Assembly (NCBI GenBank): GCA_029935295.1
Contig: JAOZKP010000044.1
Location: 1-13,977, forward strand
Direction: 5' to 3'
Source of the DNA: a bacterium
GTDB lineage: Bacteria; Desulfobacterota; Anaeroferrophillalia; Anaeroferrophillales; Tharpellaceae
DNA length: 13,977 nucleotides
The number at the start of each line of letters is the position of its first letter. The first letter of the stretch is position 1. The notes beneath the pieces were generated by a model that did no database searches, had not been told where the DNA came from, and saw nothing but the letters and a program-made list of their open reading frames with translations. Shown here piece by piece: positions 1 through 6,305 of this stretch. Both the position numbers and the translations under genes were made by a program.

Positions 1-70
1 AGGCTCAACCGCATTTACTCTCTTCCCGGATCAGTAATTTACCAGGTTATTCTCTTATTCTTTCAACAAG

Positions 71-111
71 AAAAAACCTGACAAGGCCACTTTTTTGCGG
101 GTGCCACCCGC
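71..111 (-). terminator. Possible weak terminator downstream of the pentaheme lipoprotein gene
   Basis: A GCGGGTG/CACCCGC inverted repeat (97-103 and 105-111) lies just past the stop codon of the pentaheme gene. On the minus strand it is followed by an A-run, a short CCT/AGG stem and a T-run (71-76 complement), so the A-run and T-run could pair as one hairpin ending in U residues. Neither part alone is a textbook intrinsic terminator. Positions 1-70 hold no gene that I can support. Confidence 0.35.
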
Positions 112-120
112 ATTAGACGC

Positions 121-717
121 TTATTTAAGAAAATATCGGGCTTGACCATAATGAGCGTCGTGACAATCAACGCAGGCCATTCCGTGACTCATAACTTTTT
201 CATGCATCGCTACAGCCAAACGCTCTTCGTGATGACATTTGTCACATATATCATTCCGGTCAAGCTCAAGCAGAGAGCTATTTTCAGACGAGTGCGGCAG
301 ATGACAGGCAGAGCAGTCACCAACTGCGACCGGGCCATGCACAAAGGGTTCACGAATATAATCCCGAAAATCGCGATGACAGACAAAGCAGAGTTCACGA
401 GGCGGCCGGATAAGGCCGACTGCAGTACTGAAATCGTGACAATCCTTACATTTTTTTTGGGTATAGGGAAGATGTTTAGAGACATGCAGAAGCCCGGTTG
501 AGCCATCAGCTGAAACCTTGCCGGAAGCAGCATCCCGTTCCGCCTGTCGTCTTTTCGCATAATATTCCTCGAGTATTTCTTCTGGAGGTATCTGGCTGGG
601 GACACCATCAAAAATGGTCGTCAAAACCTTATGCCGGGCGGTAGCGTCACAACCGCCAACAATAAAGAGCCCAGCCAGAAAGAAAATGAGAAAAACAATG
701 CGATAAAATTTCAGAAT
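121..717 (-). CDS. Pentaheme c-type cytochrome lipoprotein
   Basis: This is a predicted periplasm- or outer-membrane-anchored electron carrier of about 198 residues. Five CXXCH motifs (CKDCH, CFVCH, CSACH, CDKCH, CVDCH) start near residues 90, 110, 135, 158 and 182. The first TTG start (624) would leave no export signal, which a c-type cytochrome needs. The open frame continues upstream to a stop at 760-762 and encodes a short basic N-terminus, a hydrophobic run and a lipobox ending V-G-G-C (Cys at 649-651). No ATG, GTG or TTG exists in that extension. An AAGG at 723-726 sits 5 nt before an ATT (717-715) and 8 nt before a CTG (714-712), so one of these is the likely start; ATT is used here. 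The segment after the lipobox contains TIFDGVP, which I associate with cytochromes found beside NHL lipoproteins in this group. It is last in the NHL operon. Function is inferred from motifs. Confidence 0.82.
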   Translation of the reverse strand: MLKFYRIVFLIFFLAGLFIVGGCDATARHKVLTTIFDGVPSQIPPEEILEEYYAKRRQAERDAASGKVSADGSTGLLHVSKHLPYTQKKCKDCHDFSTAVGLIRPPRELCFVCHRDFRDYIREPFVHGPVAVGDCSACHLPHSSENSSLLELDRNDICDKCHHEERLAVAMHEKVMSHGMACVDCHDAHYGQARYFLK

Positions 718-722
718 TTCAA

Positions 723-726
723 CCTT
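723..726 (-). promoter_or_regulatory. Shine-Dalgarno AAGG deciding a non-ATG start
   Basis: The complement reads AAGG, placed 5 nt before ATT and 8 nt before CTG, both in frame with the pentaheme lipoprotein and its lipobox. An overlapping ATG (730-728) is followed at once by TAA and cannot serve. The site therefore supports initiation at a rare codon, although a sequencing error cannot be excluded. Confidence 0.5.
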
Positions 727-756
727 ACATAAATAGTTGACGGGAAAACAATGTAC

Positions 757-774
757 CTTTCACAATAGTGAAAG
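757..774 (-). repeat. Perfect hairpin between NHL and pentaheme genes
   Basis: CTTTCAC (757-763) and GTGAAAG (768-774) are perfect complements around a 4-nt loop, in the 63-bp gap after the NHL stop codon. There is no T-run, so it is more likely an intercistronic mRNA structure (for example a 3' end stabiliser) than a terminator. The role is inferred. Confidence 0.5.
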
Positions 775-780
775 ATTTTC

Positions 781-1890
781 TCATTTCTTCAACTCCCCGA
801 GACCATAAACCGATATTTTGGCCGGCCCGAACTGACTCGTAACAAAAATCAGCTGTTCCACTGCAAAAGTGGGATCGATGTACTCCTTAAAAAGATCGAT
901 TCCCTCTGAAGTAACATCAATACCGGCCGGCAGATTGAGTGAACCAAAAGGAAGGCCGGGATCACCAAAAAACATCAACAAACGCCCCTCCTTGTTAAAG
1001 ATTTGAACATTTTGATGGGCCGCATCGACCACGTAAATACGACCTTGATCATCGACAGCCAGACCTTTAGGACGACCGAACTGCCCAAAACCATCACCAA
1101 GCTTGCCAAATTCACCCAACAGATGACCATCACGATCCAGATTGATAATTTTACCTGAGGTCATATTAGAAATAAAGATACTGCCTTTACTATCCGTATC
1201 CATACTGATCGGCATCGATAAAAGATGCTTATTTTCGGAGTCATTACCAATAGTTTCCAGCAATTTTCCATTTTTTCGATTGAGTATTTTGACATCATGG
1301 CTCTTGAGATCAAGGACATAGAGATAGTCGCCATCAATAGCAACATCAACCGGTTTCATCTCCATCCCCTTACCAAAAGAGCGCAGGAAATTACCGCTCG
1401 GACCATAAACCAGAACTTCTTTGCGCATAGTATCAGCGACATAAAGGTTGCCGGCACTGTCAAGGGCTGAGTTAATCGGTTTTTTAAGTTTACCGAAACT
1501 ATAATTTCCTTTCAGGAACTCAAAAGACTTACGCGCCGGATCAATCACAATCAATCGCCCGGGTGAAGTATCACAGACATAAAGCTTACCGTTACGAACG
1601 GTAATACCATAGGGTTTAATGATCGGTTTGGGTTTTTCAGCCCGGGTATCTCCCACCGCAAGGATCGAAAGACCTCCAAGTTTTTTACCGTCAATATCAG
1701 TTGAACTGGAAATTTTAGTAAGATACTGAACTCGGGGAGGGTTGGGAACCGGTGGAAAAAAAACCGAACCTTCAGGTCGAACAACCTCGGGCCCGGCACA
1801 AGCTGATAACAGCAATGACAAAATGACAAGGACGGCCAAAAAAACAGATCTTAATGAACCAGGACGGTTTACGGCAAAAACTACAGACAT
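781..1890 (-). CDS. NHL-repeat six-bladed beta-propeller lipoprotein
   Basis: This is a 369-residue predicted lipoprotein: basic N-terminus, hydrophobic stretch and lipobox LSAC with Cys31. A proline-rich linker (FFPPVPNPPRVQYL) follows, then about six NHL-type blades from residue 80 to the end, with recurring patterns such as GKLYVCDT, GNLYVADT, DYLYVLDL, GSIFISN and GRIYVVDA. I prefer the ATG at 1890 over the one at 1902 because GGAG (1900-1897) sits 6 nt upstream of it; the upstream ATG has no clear ribosome site. Such lipoproteins recur in multiheme cytochrome clusters of Geobacter-like bacteria, where they may scaffold or assemble surface cytochromes, but their biochemical role is not established. 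It lies downstream of the tetraheme gene past a terminator, so it may depend on readthrough or a local promoter. The only sigma-70-like candidate I see (TTGCGT, 18 nt, TATGGT on the minus strand near 1956-1927) is weak. Confidence 0.85.
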   Translation of the reverse strand: MSVVFAVNRPGSLRSVFLAVLVILSLLLSACAGPEVVRPEGSVFFPPVPNPPRVQYLTKISSSTDIDGKKLGGLSILAVGDTRAEKPKPIIKPYGITVRNGKLYVCDTSPGRLIVIDPARKSFEFLKGNYSFGKLKKPINSALDSAGNLYVADTMRKEVLVYGPSGNFLRSFGKGMEMKPVDVAIDGDYLYVLDLKSHDVKILNRKNGKLLETIGNDSENKHLLSMPISMDTDSKGSIFISNMTSGKIINLDRDGHLLGEFGKLGDGFGQFGRPKGLAVDDQGRIYVVDAAHQNVQIFNKEGRLLMFFGDPGLPFGSLNLPAGIDVTSEGIDLFKEYIDPTFAVEQLIFVTSQFGPAKISVYGLGELKK

Positions 1891-1956
1891 AGATAACTCC
1901 ATAATCAGCTTTGTTGATTAATTCACCATACCATTTACTCAGGTATTTACGCAACC

Positions 1957-1992
1957 TTAAAAAGGCTGCCAGCAAATAATGCTGACAGCCTT
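1957..1992 (-). terminator. Intrinsic terminator after the tetraheme cytochrome gene
   Basis: Two 13-nt arms (1962-1974 and 1980-1992) form a GC-containing stem with a 5-nt loop. In minus-strand RNA the single imperfect position is a U-G wobble, and the stem runs into TTTTT, which is the correct polarity for transcripts of the tetraheme gene ending 31 bp upstream. On the plus strand the same position is a C-A mismatch. It separates the tetraheme gene from the NHL and pentaheme genes. Confidence 0.8.
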
Positions 1993-2023
1993 AATAGTTT
2001 TAGCACGAATTTTAATCAGGTGA

Positions 2024-2704
2024 TTACTTATCGTGACAGATTAAACAGAAATCAGAATTGGCCTGCGGACCATAGAGAAAATAGTCTTCGTTGGAATCTG
2101 TGTTATGAACATCATGGCAAGAAGCACAAGTCATCCACTGATCATCCCACAACAGATCGGTAATCGTATCAACGCTGGGATTGGGAACCGGAGTCGTGGC
2201 CAAACGGATCTCATCATCAACCACACCGGCAATCGTGACATAGTTGAAACCGATGGGATGGTCGTTGCTCAAGTCGCCACCAGCTCCTACACCAATCTCA
2301 CCCCAGCTATCGCCGGAACGTACATCTGTACCAATGCCGCCATAGTGCTGATCAACCGCCACCGCACCATCATGACAGCTCATGCAAAGACGGGAAGGAC
2401 CAGTCAGGGTGTCAGCAGCCATATCTCCGGCGCCATCAAAAGTAATTGAGCTGTAGTCAGTATAGGTCAGGCTGGTCAGCTCATGCGACCACAAGGGTAG
2501 ATAATCAGCTGAAGCATCATCAAGAGCGTGATGCGGGGTATGGCAGAAAGCACAAACTCGATTTTGGCTATCAGGGTTAGAAACTACGTTCATATCATGC
2601 TTTGAACCGACAATCCCGGTTCCCGGTGCGGCGCCGGCTAAAACCTGCGTGGCGGTGAAAGCCAGAGCGGCAACACATAAAAAAACTATCATATATCTCT
2701 TCAT
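2024..2704 (-). CDS. Secreted tetraheme c-type cytochrome, nanowire-subunit-like
   Basis: This 226-residue precursor has a Sec signal peptide (cleavage likely after VLA, residue 23) and a mature chain of about 203 residues. Four heme motifs are visible: CAFCH (51), CMSCH (107), CASCH (193) and CLICH (220). Non-motif histidines at 36, 58, 59, 74, 120, 149 and 200 are enough for bis-histidine ligation. The pattern of GSKHDM near the mature N-terminus, CAFCHTPH, LCMSCHDG, LSNDHPIGF, CASCHDVHN and a C-terminal CLICHDK resembles the small secreted tetraheme cytochromes in which the OmcE filament subunit is known; I recognise the style but cannot align it here. A GAGGA ribosome site lies 8 nt before the ATG. 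It has its own sigma-54-type promoter (2889-2904) with candidate activator sites, and its own terminator. It could instead be a soluble periplasmic tetraheme shuttle. Confidence 0.9.
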   Translation of the reverse strand: MKRYMIVFLCVAALAFTATQVLAGAAPGTGIVGSKHDMNVVSNPDSQNRVCAFCHTPHHALDDASADYLPLWSHELTSLTYTDYSSITFDGAGDMAADTLTGPSRLCMSCHDGAVAVDQHYGGIGTDVRSGDSWGEIGVGAGGDLSNDHPIGFNYVTIAGVVDDEIRLATTPVPNPSVDTITDLLWDDQWMTCASCHDVHNTDSNEDYFLYGPQANSDFCLICHDK

Positions 2705-2888
2705 AATAATATTCCTCTTCAGACATATTGTACTTGATTTGTTAGTGAAGTCCTTTTTTTTCCATAAAGTTTAGTGTACGTCCAATCTTTTTACGGCTAC
2801 ATTTTAAAATCAAGATCTTCCCCCAAAGATCAAAAAACTAAAACGTGAGCGCAGGTAAATCTGCATTACGCTTACACTAGTAATATGG

Positions 2889-2904
2889 AGCATGTTTCGT
2901 GCCA
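2889..2904 (-). promoter_or_regulatory. Sigma-54 (-24/-12) promoter of the tetraheme cytochrome gene
   Basis: The minus strand reads TGGCACGAAACATGCT, against the consensus TGGCACR-N4-TTGCW. The invariant GG and GC are both present, exactly 10 nt apart, with one mismatch (A for the first T of TTGC). Transcription would start near 2878, leaving a leader of about 174 nt. The facing activator gene and the upstream inverted repeats agree with RpoN control. Confidence 0.85.
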
Positions 2905-3033
2905 AAATCTAAAAAAATATTTCACAAACATTTTAGAAAGAGAGAAATTCCCTTTATATTCAATCTATTACAATGTTAACACAGAGGCATTGCAGAGCTT
3001 ACGAAAGGCCACAAGAATGGAGTCCTCACCCAA

Positions 3034-3051
3034 ATGGGGCACTTACCCCAT
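3034..3051. promoter_or_regulatory. Inverted-repeat activator site 1
   Basis: ATGGGGCACTTACCCCAT is a perfect 6-bp inverted repeat around a 6-bp spacer. Its centre is about 140 bp upstream of the -24 element of the tetraheme promoter, a normal distance for an enhancer-binding protein. The same TGGGK-N6-CCCCA pattern occurs upstream of the dodecaheme gene. Assignment to the regulator encoded at 4557-5966 is inference. Confidence 0.6.
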
Positions 3052-3067
3052 CATAACACTCAAGCAA

Positions 3068-3084
3068 TGGGGGGATATCCCCCA
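3068..3084. promoter_or_regulatory. Inverted-repeat activator site 2
   Basis: TGGGGGGATATCCCCCA contains a perfect GGGGGATATCCCCC palindrome. Its centre is about 33.5 bp from site 1, close to three helical turns, so two dimers would lie on nearly the same face of the DNA, as is usual for NtrC-type tandem sites. Confidence 0.58.
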
Positions 3085-3089
3085 AAACA

Positions 3090-3153
3090 GTTCAAGGCTC
3101 AAAATCCGGAGTTTCTAACTCTGAACCTTGAACCTTGAAGTTTGAACTTTTAA
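3090..3153. repeat. Heptanucleotide repeat and hairpin 3' of the large cytochrome gene
   Basis: Five consecutive 7-mers (CTCTGAA, CCTTGAA, CCTTGAA, GTTTGAA, CTTTTAA) fill 3119-3153. A preceding GTTCAAGGCTCA (from about 3090) can pair with the heptads at 3122-3133, giving an imperfect stem. The array begins 18 bp past the stop codon at 3171. The same family, in the opposite orientation, follows the dodecaheme gene at 7165-7224. Confidence 0.75.
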
Positions 3154-3170
3154 ACTAAAACCGTCTTGAA

Positions 3171-4535
3171 TTATTTTTTCAAAACAGGATTTTCCCGATC
3201 ATAAGAGATGCGGCGATGGCAACCGGGAGAACAACTCCCCCCGGTGTCAGTCAATACCAGACGCAAAGGAATGCGCCAGTCACCAAAAACAGCCCCCTCT
3301 TCGTTGACAAGTTTGGGACCATTACTGGCATGAGCCTGGTGACAGGCCCGACAGGTTCGACCTTTGCGAGGATCAGCGACATGGGTGTAGTGCAGATTGT
3401 GTTTTCCATTCCGAAAACGGGTATAGATTGAAGTCTCGGGAAAACGCAAAAGGTTCTCTTCATGACAGCTCAGACAAAATGCGTACACACCTTTACTATA
3501 AGGAGCATAGAAAGATTCTGGGTAAGCGTCAACCAAAAGACGATAGAAATCTGAACCGTGCGGGTCATGACAAGCTGAACATTTTCCGTCAGTCAAAGGG
3601 CCATGCAGATGCTCTTTGCCGGCAAGTTCGGTGCGAACGTTTGCTAAAGAGTGGGAACGTTTAAAATCATCCTTGCCGTGACAACGCAGACAAACCACGC
3701 TCTCCTGCTCCGGCAGCAGAGCCGCATGCTGAGAAAAATGAGGGCTGTGACAGTTGCCACAACGATCAACTTCATAAAGAGCCGCATGCTTGGTTTTTGC
3801 TCTTTTATACTTGTCAGCCAATTCATCATGGCAGGTAAAGCAGAGCTTTTGCCCATCTTCTTTTAAAAGATGGGCAAAAGAGCCACCGTGAACTTCATGA
3901 CAGACACTACAGTCAGATTCATTAAGAGGGGCATGAATGACGGCAGAATTCTCAAGCCCGGCCACGAGATCAGCGTGACAGCGCAAACACAGAGACCTGG
4001 AATCAGACAACAAGAGGTTCTTATGTTTTGACTGGTGGGGCAAATGGCACTCAAAGCAGACCCCGGCTGCGGCCGGCCCATGAACAAACTTCTGCTCAAA
4101 AGAGGTCGCATCATGACATTCGAAACAGATAACTTTAAGATCGCCAGCCGCCCGCAACAGACCAACACTGCCGCCGCCATGTGGATTGTGACAAACCAGA
4201 CATTCACCATCAGCTACCGCAGGGTGCAGTTTGCCGGCAGCGGGATCAAAACTATCATGACATTCAACACAGAGAGCCGCCCCTTCAGCAACCAGTTTAA
4301 AGCTTCTGCCTTTTTTTAAGGGATGATCCTTAACCACAGACTCATGACAGGATAGACATTCATCGGCAGCCACAGGGTCGTGCAACCGGGCAAAAGCCTG
4401 CAACTCTTGATGGCAGGCACCGGTAATACAACTTGCTGTCGCCATATTTGTAAAAAAAGAGAGGAAGACCAAGCTCAGACTACAATAAACTGCTGACTTA
4501 CAAACGACTCTCCATATAATCATACCCTGCCCCAT
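3171..4535 (-). CDS. Large multiheme c-type cytochrome (13 CXXCH plus CX4CH and CX3CH)
   Basis: This 454-residue exported electron carrier has 13 CXXCH motifs (starting at about residue 60 and spread to about 395). It also has CITGACH (C36-H42, a CX4CH motif) just after the signal peptide and CSPGCH (C435-H440, a CX3CH motif) near the C-terminus, giving up to 15 hemes. Recurrent HGP...CxxCHxPH...LL...LCxxCH units mark tandem doubled-CXXCH repeats. The signal peptide is hydrophobic at about residues 14-30 and ends near ATA-S. Two ATG starts are possible: 4535, and 4523, which has a GGGG about 6 nt upstream and gives a more usual signal peptide of 450 residues total. The gene begins 21 bp after the regulator stop codon, so the two are very probably cotranscribed. 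It probably acts in the periplasm or at the outer membrane; redox partners are unknown. Confidence 0.9.
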   Translation of the reverse strand: MGQGMIIWRVVCKSAVYCSLSLVFLSFFTNMATASCITGACHQELQAFARLHDPVAADECLSCHESVVKDHPLKKGRSFKLVAEGAALCVECHDSFDPAAGKLHPAVADGECLVCHNPHGGGSVGLLRAAGDLKVICFECHDATSFEQKFVHGPAAAGVCFECHLPHQSKHKNLLLSDSRSLCLRCHADLVAGLENSAVIHAPLNESDCSVCHEVHGGSFAHLLKEDGQKLCFTCHDELADKYKRAKTKHAALYEVDRCGNCHSPHFSQHAALLPEQESVVCLRCHGKDDFKRSHSLANVRTELAGKEHLHGPLTDGKCSACHDPHGSDFYRLLVDAYPESFYAPYSKGVYAFCLSCHEENLLRFPETSIYTRFRNGKHNLHYTHVADPRKGRTCRACHQAHASNGPKLVNEEGAVFGDWRIPLRLVLTDTGGSCSPGCHRRISYDRENPVLKK

Positions 4536-4556
4536 TGCTAATATGCCTATAAAAAA

Positions 4557-5966
4557 CTATTTGTTAATATCAAATTTCTTCATGCGGTAGCGTAAAGTAT
4601 CACGACTCATACGCAAACACTCAGCCGCTTTGGTCTGGTTGCCGTCCCAGCGCTTTAAAGCCATCTGGATAAGTTGTTTTTCAACTTCATCAAGTGAAAT
4701 CCCGTCTTTGGGCAGACGAATCTGACCCATTGCAAAGCAGTCATCAACGCCATCTTCAGAACCGTCAGCACCTACTTCCAGCTTTCCGGCATCAATAATC
4801 TCAGAGCTGAAATGCTGTGAAGTCAGACTGGTGCTGCGCTCGAGCATCATCGCCCTTTCAATGGCATTACGCAACTCACGCACGTTACCCGGCCAATCAT
4901 AAGCCATAAGGTAGTGCATAGTCTGAGCATCAACCCCTTCAATATTGCGACCATACTCACTATTAAAACGGTTGATAAAATAGGCCGTGAGTTGAGGAAT
5001 ATCCATTTTCCGTTCAAGCAGTGACGGCAGAACAATTGGCATTACATTTAAACGGTAGTAGAGGTCAGCACGAAACTTTCCCTCCTTGACCATTAAAGGT
5101 AAATCCTGGTTGGTCGCGGTCACAATCCGCGCATCAGATAAAACATCGCTGCTGCCACCTAAACGCCGGTATCGGCGATTTTCGATAACCTTTAAAACCT
5201 TGGCCTGCATGCCGATAGGCATATCTCCGATTTCATCAAGAAAAACAGTCCCTCCCTGGGCCATTTCGAAAATTCCCTTCTGCTTCTGCGAAGCATCTGT
5301 ATAAGCGCCCCGTTCATGGCCGAACAGTTCATTTTCGAGTAATGATTCAGGAATAGCGGCACAGTTAACATCAATAAAAGGCTCTTTCGAACGTGAGCTA
5401 TGCATATGGATGCCCCGGGCAACCAACTCTTTACCGGTACCGCTGGCACCGGTAATTAAGACAGTTTTGGCATCGACATCGGCGGCAACTTTAATCAATT
5501 TATAAATTTTGATCATCGCCGGACAGTTGCCCACGAGGTTATCACTTTCAATCTTCCCTTTAAGAACCCGGCGAAAATACGCGTTCTCATCCTGCAGGCG
5601 CTGCTTTTCAAGAGCCTGCTCCAGTGAATGGAGCACATCTTCCAGGTCAAAAGGTTTACCGACGTAATCAGCGGCACCGATCTTAAGAGCACTGACAGCC
5701 GAATCCGCATCAGAATGGGCGGTGATCATAATCACAACCAGATCTTTATCGTCGGCCTTAAACTCTTTCAACAAATCTGTTCCGTTGGCATCGGGCAGAC
5801 AGATATCTAAAAGTACCGCATGCGGCCTGAAATCCTTATATTTGGCCCGCGCCTCCGCGCCAGTTTCAGCCGCTTCAGCCTGATAACCGGCACCATCCAA
5901 AGCCCGAACCAAAGACCAGCGGATCAGGTGTTCATCATCCACAACCAAAACCCGTTTACTTGTCAT
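4557..5966 (-). CDS. NtrC-family sigma-54-dependent response regulator
   Basis: This 469-residue activator has the standard three-domain layout. The receiver (1-120) has acidic residues D10/D11, phosphoacceptor D54, T82 and K104. The AAA+ domain (about 143-375) has Walker A GASGTGKE (173-180), sigma-54 contact loop GAYTDA (220-225, a variant of GAFTGA), Walker B GGTVFLDE (238-245) and WPGNVREL (358-365). A Fis-type helix-turn-helix closes the protein (GNQTKAAECLRMSRDTLRYR, about 442-461). Receiver, ATPase and DNA-binding signatures are all intact. GGAGG lies 10 nt before the ATG. It is first in a transcript with the large cytochrome and is divergent from the dodecaheme gene. The sigma-54 promoters and inverted repeats in both adjacent intergenic regions make it the likely local activator; its kinase is probably the one at 7266-9170. 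It is closest in architecture to AtoC/ZraR-type regulators, but the target is inferred from context. Confidence 0.95.
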   Translation of the reverse strand: MTSKRVLVVDDEHLIRWSLVRALDGAGYQAEAAETGAEARAKYKDFRPHAVLLDICLPDANGTDLLKEFKADDKDLVVIMITAHSDADSAVSALKIGAADYVGKPFDLEDVLHSLEQALEKQRLQDENAYFRRVLKGKIESDNLVGNCPAMIKIYKLIKVAADVDAKTVLITGASGTGKELVARGIHMHSSRSKEPFIDVNCAAIPESLLENELFGHERGAYTDASQKQKGIFEMAQGGTVFLDEIGDMPIGMQAKVLKVIENRRYRRLGGSSDVLSDARIVTATNQDLPLMVKEGKFRADLYYRLNVMPIVLPSLLERKMDIPQLTAYFINRFNSEYGRNIEGVDAQTMHYLMAYDWPGNVRELRNAIERAMMLERSTSLTSQHFSSEIIDAGKLEVGADGSEDGVDDCFAMGQIRLPKDGISLDEVEKQLIQMALKRWDGNQTKAAECLRMSRDTLRYRMKKFDINK

Positions 5967-6066
5967 TCCCGTCTTACCTCCAGAATAGTTTACTGTTTAA
6001 CTGTTTTAATATGTAGCAGAGAGGTGAAGCAAAAATCAACTGTTACCTGTTCCGATGCGATAAACA

Positions 6067-6082
6067 AGCAATATTTGTGCGC
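6067..6082 (-). promoter_or_regulatory. Weak sigma-54-like element upstream of the regulator gene
   Basis: The minus strand reads GCGCACAAATATTGCT. The -12 half (TTGCT) and most of the -24 half match the consensus, but the first G of the key GG pair is C. If used, transcription would begin near 6056, about 90 nt before the regulator start, and would allow autoregulation from the site at 6148-6163. A sigma-70 promoter is an equally open alternative. Confidence 0.35.
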
Positions 6083-6147
6083 ATAACGTTGTACCCTGTA
6101 AAACAGGCATCTTACCCCTGACAAGCTATAGCGGCATCTCACCCGAT

Positions 6148-6163
6148 TGGGTCATATACCCCA
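6148..6163. promoter_or_regulatory. Inverted-repeat activator site 3 (divergent region)
   Basis: TGGGTCATATACCCCA has the same 5-6-5 layout as the sites at 3034-3051 and 3068-3084. Its centre is about 152 bp upstream of the -24 element of the dodecaheme promoter, close to the 140-175 bp seen for the tetraheme promoter. A degenerate relative (CAGGC-N6-CCCCT, 6104-6119) lies about 44 bp away, roughly four helical turns. Confidence 0.55.
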
Positions 6164-6305
6164 GAAAAATGTCATTACATCCCCCATTTCAAGCAAAGAA
6201 CAATTCTCTCTAAAACCGGCACTACGACAACAAACAACAGCCTTACCCTACACTGATTAATCATCCGACAACTCCAGTTGGTTAATATTGATTCAACAAT
6301 CATTA

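Larger units (their letters stand above)
2705..3170. other. 466-bp regulatory intergenic region upstream of the tetraheme gene
   Basis: No convincing gene is present. Read toward the tetraheme gene (right to left) it holds a heptad repeat/hairpin at the 3' end of the large cytochrome gene (3090-3153), two GC-rich inverted repeats (3068-3084, 3034-3051), a consensus-like sigma-54 promoter (2889-2904), and a leader of about 174 nt ending in the tetraheme ribosome site. A 77-codon plus-strand frame at 2885-3118 runs across these signals and has no ribosome site. Confidence 0.75.

Noticed and set aside
97..111. Textbook terminator from the GCGGGTG/CACCCGC hairpin
   Set aside because: On the minus strand it is followed by an A-run, not a T-run; kept only as a weak composite candidate.
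121..624. Pentaheme cytochrome starting at the TTG at 624
   Set aside because: It would remove the export signal and lipobox that the same open frame encodes directly upstream.
1891..1902. Start of the NHL lipoprotein at the upstream ATG (1902)
   Set aside because: GGAG is placed correctly for the ATG at 1890, not for the one at 1902; only four residues differ.
2885..3118. 77-codon plus-strand open frame
   Set aside because: No ribosome site, no recognisable protein, and it runs through the sigma-54 promoter and both inverted repeats.
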